Source of the DNA: Sympetrum striolatum
Lineage: Eukaryota > Arthropoda > Insecta > Odonata > Libellulidae
Direction: 5' to 3'
Assembly: GCA_947579665.1 (NCBI GenBank)
Contig: OX388345.1
Span: 33,695,849 to 33,759,848, forward strand
Length of the DNA stretch: 64,000 nt
Positions 58,755-64,000 of this stretch are shown one piece after another (position 1 is the stretch's first letter; each line of letters opens with the position of its first letter). Both the position numbers and the translations under genes were made by a program. The notes under the pieces were generated by a model. That model saw only the letters and a program-made list of their open reading frames with translations, did not search any database and was not told where the DNA came from.

Positions 58755-60486
58755 GTAAGAGTCGCGGAATTTCCAGTATTCAACGTACGGTCATCGAGGG
58801 CCCGATTCTATGGTGCACTGGACCGTATTTCTTCGAAATTTCGCGGTAGTTAGACTCTATCTAGAGTACGCATGCGGTATTTAGAATCCTACCGACTTTG
58901 TGAAGTAGGGAAGAACAATCGAGACTCCGTGTGTTTGGTTAGAATTGCCACGGCATATTGACGAAATCATATTTGATCATGTGGCGATACTCCGCGTATC
59001 GCCACCGCGCCCGCCGCGTTATCTTTGTATTGTTTGTTGTTATTTTGGTTACGAATAACAAGTATTGTTGACTTGGGACACGGAGAATAAAAACGATTTT
59101 GAAACTCGTACGTTGATTGAATTTGCATTCTCGCTATCCATATCACTGGTTTAAAATAATAACGTATTTTGAACGACGAGTGGTCAGGAGCGAATTTGTA
59201 ACATCTCAAAGCTAGCTGAGAAGAAAACAAGTCGTCGACTACAATCTCATTGACATAGGATGGGAATTTTAGAAGTTAAGAAATTAAGTTTTTCAACCAG
59301 CGCAAAAGTTTTAGAGATAATACATCCTCGAAAGTCATATTAGATATAATACATACTGTTAAATATGCAGATCAAATACTGAAAATAAAATATATTAGGT
59401 AGATAAGACTAACCACTTCAAATTTAATTTTTTTGAGGGGTGGGCACAGATACAAGTTGAAGAAGTAGGCTCATTAATTCGGTAGGCTTTGTTTTATTAT
59501 TAGTAAGTGCATGCATCCCCCGCCACTCACCGAAAGGCAGATCGCAGATATAGAAGGTGGCTGGAAAACCATCAATTTTCTAAATACCCTGTTAGTAAAG
59601 CTTATACAATCCGTAGAGGATGAATTATTTGGGTACTTGACTATATTTCCATCTACAGTTTGAGGCATCATTTTAAAATCCCTTGCTAGCAGTTTCGCAC
59701 GCCTGTAGTTTAGTTATATCCGTTGAATTGTCATTTAATATTCTCGATAAGAATGTATAACAAACAAATTTTATGTAGTAGACTGCTAACTACATAATTT
59801 TTTTGTTTGATTGCAATGAAGTAGATTTCTAAAAAAAAACAGATATTTCGTAAGTTGAAGTACATATATTCATTCATAACTTATTTATATACGAAAAACA
59901 ATCATATATTAAAAACAAGTTATATCTTATTTATAGTATTTATATTATAATTAGTACCCCTAAAATTTAATTGACTAAAATTTGAATTAATTTGTAATTT
60001 CGTGCGAGAATGTCGGGAGAATTTTATATTTAACTAAATCAGAAGTCTTGCCTGGGTGAGAAGATATTCTTAAACATGTTGAAAAATACATTCATTTTTC
60101 TATTGGAGTATAATTTATTTTTTTATATAGGATATAAACAAGAATAAATTTTGGTTGATTACATCTGTATATTTTTCTCACAGTGAGGTCATTTTAATCT
60201 ATTAGCGTTTTGCTGTTTAAAATATCTTGTTCAATTTTCAATCAAAGAACTGGATTCATTCGGAATTTGCTCTTCAAGACATATCTGATCATTATAAACA
60301 CATGGGCGCATCTCAGTGGCACTCTTTGCTAACATTTTCGTTTAAATTCTTTTGAGACGTACACAAAAGAATTAATACCTTTTAAACCAATGCATCATTT
60401 GTCATGTTCGCTTGCAAGGGAGAGTTGCAGCTTAAAATAGATTTAAATGGTTTGGCTTTTCTGATGCCAAGTTTTCTTCTTTGCAG
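58755..60486 (+). other. CFAP299 intron 2
   Basis: An intron of 1.7 kb. It carries a perfect 10-bp-arm hairpin at 58981-59005 and an 87-codon minus-strand open frame (58967-59230) that I cannot identify. The rest is AT-rich. Confidence 0.6.
58981..59005. repeat. Perfect inverted repeat GTGGCGATAC-N5-GTATCGCCAC
   Basis: Ten-base perfect arms flank tccgc, in an unusually GC-rich spot followed by cgcgcccgccgcg. It could be a protein-binding palindrome or a remnant of an insertion. Confidence 0.8.
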
Positions 60487-60684
60487 ACCATTATCTTCGT
60501 ACGAGACATTAGGGAATCCGGTAATGAGGTGTCCGGATACATTGATTATGCAGATCGCTTGTTTTCCGAGTCGTGGGAGGCTTACTTTTCCGGCCACAAG
60601 AAGCTGAAGCCAAGGAAGAGTGATTTGGCCTACTACGACTGGAAGCACAACATTGCTGCATCGAGGTCTTCGAGGAACTTTCGC
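60487..60684 (+). CDS. CFAP299: CFAP299 third coding exon, most conserved part
   Basis: This exon is 198 nt, 66 codons in phase 0-0. The acceptor is ttctttgcag and the donor GTGAGT. It encodes TIIFVRDIRESGNEVSGYID, YADRLFSESWEAYFSGHKKL, KPRKSDLAYYDWKHNIAASR and SSRNFR. This corresponds to the human block with VIFIRD, EISGYIDYAHRL, YFTGKKRLLPR and FYNWD. The match is strong enough to name the gene. The final roughly 35-40 residues of the family (after SSPNY) should be in one more exon, which I did not find before the end of the window. Confidence 0.93.
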
Positions 60685-61489
60685 GTGAGTTTATTTTATT
60701 TTTTATTTCTTTGGGTGGAATGCTGAATAGATATATAAGAGGAAAATTGTTTTTAGAGGATTAATACTCTTGAGTTTTCCCTGTGGAAGGTGTTCTAAAC
60801 CAATTTATTGCTTCCTGTTGCAACATTATGATAAATCTCTTGCGATGCTCGGCGTGTATTAGTTTTTCCTTCATATCTTAATGAGAGCTTTAAGAATTGA
60901 GCGAAATAACTAATAAAGAATAAAATAATACTATTTGAAACATCACAATAACATCATTCTGTAATTTTAGTATTTCAGATAGTAATATATAATAGTGAAA
61001 AATTCCTAGATTTTAATTAAATTATACCATTCTAAGAGAAGAAAAATAAAAATTAACAATAATAATATAAATGTTTGATTAAGCTAAGAGATTTGGTAGA
61101 TTGAGACATAGGAATACATTTTTGAATAGGAGACGCAATTGTGAATTTGAGAAAAAATCGTCACAATATTCAGAAACCGAGTAATAGGTTGTTCTATTAA
61201 AATTAATTTTCTACAAGGTTTTTTAAGTTTAATTTTTATATTTATATACTACCTTAATTCATCTAGTGCCCACGGAATTTTCAGAGTACAGGAAGAAAGT
61301 TGTATTAAGTTATTACTAATGCGTGCTCCAAGCGAAGTCCTTGAGTAAAAATCAAATCACTACTTATCGTGGACATGTTAGTTTATATGGAGAATTTACG
61401 TGGCGAATCTGAGAATTGATAATTACATCTCTATGGATTTTGAAGAGTTTTTTATTGAAGAAATATAAGAACTATATGAGCTTACTATA
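60685..61489 (+). other. CFAP299 intron 3, left part
   Basis: AT-rich sequence between the third CFAP299 exon and a mariner-type insertion. No final CFAP299 exon could be recognised here. Confidence 0.55.
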
Positions 61490-61598
61490 CAAGGTATCCG
61501 GGTTAAACATATAATAATATAAAATGTAATAACATGAGAAGTAATTGAGATATTTATTAGCAGTTTGCTTCTTCAAGTTTGGTAAGTTAAAATGTTTT

Positions 61599-61875
61599 CT
61601 ATGTTTGCTTGATGATGGCGAACCGTGCCACTATGCAGTAATTGCGAGGAATTTCTTGGACAAAGAGTTCCTAGATTGTTTGATTGGGAGAGGCAGTCCA
61701 TCGATTGTTTGGCCCCCTAGAAACCCAGACATGAGGCCACTTCATTTTTTTGTGGGTGTTTATCAAGAATCAAGTGTACCAGACACCAGTTTGTGATCCA
61801 CCAGAACTGCGCCATCAAATTCCTGCAGTTATTGGAAATGTTACGCCAGCAATGCTGCAAAACACTTTGAGTGTG
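61599..61875 (+). pseudogene. Mariner-type transposase, C-terminal fragment
   Basis: The reading frame gives LLDDGEPCHYAVIARNFLD, then IGRGSPSIVWPPRNPDMRPL and HFFVGVYQESS. A later frame with stops gives PPELRHQIPAVIGNVTPAML. This pattern is the end of the catalytic domain of a widespread arthropod Tc1/mariner-type family (WPP-R-PD-PLDFF). It is interrupted by stop codons and is clearly dead. Confidence 0.8.
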
Positions 61876-62152
61876 TAAAATACATATTAGATGTATTTAT
61901 CCCACTAATGGTGCCACGGGAGCGACTCTCCATAAGGTGGGGGTGGGACGGATTCTTTTTGCCGAAGTTTAACAGATGGCCTGTATATTGTACTAGGCGA
62001 ATATACTATTATATACTGAATATTGTATTTGGCATATTTTAATTACTCTATTACAGTTTAAACCGTTTAAACAAACTCTTCCTGGTTTCTTTGTAAAATG
62101 AATTTAAAAATCAGCGTCTATTTATAATTTCAATTAATTGCAAAACATCTAC

Positions 62153-62220
62153 GGACATCATGGTGTAATGGTTATCTCGGTTAACCACAAATTAGTAGTT
62201 AGCTGGTTCGATCCCATGGT
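62153..62220 (+). repeat. tRNA-Gln/Glu-like SINE head inside the mariner element
   Basis: The word ggacatcatggtgtaatggtt matches the 5' half of tRNA-Gln, and ggttcgatccc is a B box. The middle is degenerate and the ends do not pair well. It is probably a SINE inserted into the transposon. Confidence 0.55.
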
Positions 62221-62766
62221 AATTTAATTTTTTTCGCATCTCTTTTTCGGTCACAAAATTACTGTTTTTAGTAAATAGTTTATCAATTTCAATGCAACAG
62301 TCAGGAATCTGCTGGTTTTACTTTTCATTTTATTTTGCTGAATAATACATATAATCTTTCGGGTATAAAAATTATTCGTCGACGGGAATATTTTCAACGC
62401 AATCTCACAAATGAACGCTGCTATTTGAAATCACTTAACTACGTTCTAACGACCGTAGACGAACATCATGCACAGTGGAAATACAAAATTGGCTGTTTTT
62501 CGAGAGGCCTAAGTAAAAAGCTTCATTGCTACTATTGGCTCCAGTGGCGTCCTTCCCTCGGTGCGGGAAAATGCAGCGGAGGACAGAACTATGACAAATG
62601 AACGCTTGTCATGGCCTGGAATGGTGCACACATCGAGGTGTATTGATTGTGTAAAATGACATTTTGAGTTACTATACTTCTAGAAACTAACCGCCAATAA
62701 ATATCTCAATTAAATCTCAAATTATTAAATTTTGCATTATTATACATTTAACCCGGACACCCTGTA

Positions 62767-64000
62767 TATAATGTACGCAATACATTTGTAGCGCTATTAT
62801 AAATAAAGCTCTAGTGATTTGTCAAATTTGACGTTAAACTGATAAACTTAATTAAAGGATCCCATAGTTTTCGCTTGCGCATAATCTTTCCGCATTTTCT
62901 GTCAATGAAAATCTAAATTTTCTGCTTCACAACATCAATATAACCACCCGAAAGCATATCCTCCACCACCGTTTCCGCTGTAAGATATTCAAATCCATCA
63001 TATGAGCGTGGGTGGAGATCCCGATTTCACTCGGAAAAGTTCAACTTACGGCTTAGCCATTCCGAATTTTGATGACTTCCCGCGTTTGGCAAAACAACCG
63101 AAATTCTTTCAAATAGAATTGCCGTAAATTGTCCTGCGAGCGAATTCCAACAGTTGGGCACAATACGCTCGCCACTCCCGACTCGAACACTCACGAACCG
63201 AAGCCAACGAATATAAAACAGAAATCGTGAAGCAAATCACGCAACTTGCATTCGATCGAAGCCCATTATTCCCTCGTCGGCAGAACTAGACAAAGAGACT
63301 TCTTTGGGAGACAAAAGAAACCCGATTTGCGACGCGTGACGTTGTTTATTTTTCGATCCCAACTTTGTGACCCTGTTTCGGCGGTGGGTGCGGGAACATC
63401 GATCCACGGCCCTCCGCACACAGAGCGGTGGGTTGGTCGGGCAGCCACGGGAAAGGTGCGATTGGGGAAGAATTAATCGGCGATTGGGGCAACAAGCGAG
63501 GCGTGCGCGGGAATTTCGTTGAGGGAAAAGTGGAAGAAGTGGATTTGATTTTGGGATGTAGCGGATTATTGCCTGGGGCTGAAAATGCGTTGTATCCGTT
63601 GGTGGAGAAATCTGTCACTGGCAGATATACTCCCCTAGCGTGTTTGAATAATATATACCCATTTTCTTGAAGTGTGTAAATTAAGGTTACTGTTTCTGAA
63701 TGAGACAGTGACTTCCAAGGACCGTTGTGGTGGATTACGGAGTTTCACGTACGTCATCGCCCTGGTCCGTGACGCAACGGGTTCTGTTTTTGTGTATCGA
63801 ATGCGAGGTATTTGTCTGGATTTGATTACATACTGATACTTTTTTGGCTCAAGTTTTTGGATATTTTAACATTCTGTTATCCGGGTTTTTAATTGTTCCA
63901 AACCCTACTAACATCTTAATTTCATAAGGCGATAATTACTGTAATGTATAGTTTACATAATTTTTTGACATTAAAACTTTTGGAGTTAGACGAAAGGTAT
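62767..64000. other. Right end of window, GC-richer from 63000
   Basis: No exon of NOS or CFAP299 was recognised here. The stretch 63000-63800 is richer in GC and CpG than its surroundings, with overlapping open frames on both strands and no known domain. It could be a regulatory region or a promoter-proximal island of NOS or of a further gene. Confidence 0.4.

Larger units (their letters stand above)
61490..62764 (+). mobile_element. Tc1/mariner-type element, degenerate, with an internal insertion
   Basis: Terminal inverted repeats of about 75-85 bp flank the element. The left starts caaggtatccgggttaaa and the right ends tttaacccggacaccctg, with about 85% identity by eye. A TA dinucleotide flanks each side (61488-61489, 62765-62766), as expected for this superfamily. 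The total of 1,275 bp is typical. Only the last third of the transposase is recognisable (about 61600-61870, with WPPRNPDMRPLHFF, the DDE-domain end). It is broken by stops, and the first two thirds are missing. A tRNA-like SINE and other sequence lie between that fragment and the last residues (GAHIEVY, about 62620). Confidence 0.85.

Noticed and set aside
58532..58783. Minus-strand open frame over CFAP299 exon 2
   Set aside because: An antisense shadow; the plus-strand frame matches the CFAP299 family and has fitting splice sites.
59474..59671. Minus-strand open frame ending near a GTGAGT-like donor, as a possible upstream NOS exon
   Set aside because: The translation does not contain the DTLH-type segment expected before the zinc site, and no family motif was seen.
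63237..63670. Several open frames on both strands in the GC-richer right end
   Set aside because: They overlap each other, show no domain, and follow from higher GC content. I kept the region only as an island of unknown role.
1..64000. CRISPR arrays, bacterial operons, rRNA genes, endogenous viral genes
   Set aside because: None was seen on either strand; the sequence is intron-rich animal DNA.

Overview
The window is animal nuclear DNA, almost certainly from an insect. It is AT-rich, about one third GC by eye, with large introns, GT-AG splice sites and scattered tRNA-derived SINEs and inverted-repeat elements. There are no bacterial-style gene arrays. The proteins I could assemble are closest, from memory, to insect versions of their families. 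I cannot place it to an order.

The main content is a nitric oxide synthase (NOS) gene on the minus strand. I reconstructed 17 consecutive internal coding exons between 57079 and 1057, with 2,383 coding bases for about 794 residues. Every splice junction keeps the reading frame. In transcription order the exons encode the zinc CX4C site (57079-56934), the heme-cysteine exon (40518-40341), the rest of the oxygenase (19641-14729) and the calmodulin-binding hinge (13486-12758). They continue with the FMN domain and its regulatory insert (12902-3432) and the start of the FAD domain (2292-1057). The N-terminal exons lie right of 57079, probably outside the window. The C-terminal FAD/NADPH exons lie left of position 1. 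Two introns are very long, 20.7 kb (19642-40340) and 16.4 kb (40519-56933). They hold no recognisable gene, but have several GC-richer islands, polypyrimidine/polypurine tracts and repeats.

A second gene runs on the plus strand at 57518-60684. Three exons encode a homolog of cilia- and flagella-associated protein 299 (CFAP299, human C4orf22). Its last exon was not found. Because NOS lacks its start codon and no NOS exon was seen at 57080-64000, CFAP299 probably lies antisense inside a 5' NOS intron.

The repeat content includes a Tc1/mariner-type element with TA target duplication (61490-62764), a SINE with a 14-bp target duplication (16164-16416), a second SINE (about 24560-24776) and several weaker tRNA-like remnants. 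It also includes two fold-back elements that share a GACCGGTTTCGT-type core (22879-23067 and 32721-32893), a MITE-like inverted repeat (9477-9684) and a 318-bp tandem duplication (about 4128-4765).

The most useful observations concern NOS splicing. Two adjacent exons (17747-17886 and 17391-17565) total exactly 315 nt in frame, the length removed in the known short nNOS-2 form. The exon carrying the NOS regulatory insert (8421-8588) is a symmetric 168-nt cassette whose skipping keeps the frame. The two fold-back elements carry a small motif that resembles part of a hammerhead ribozyme core, though I could not find a convincing helix I.
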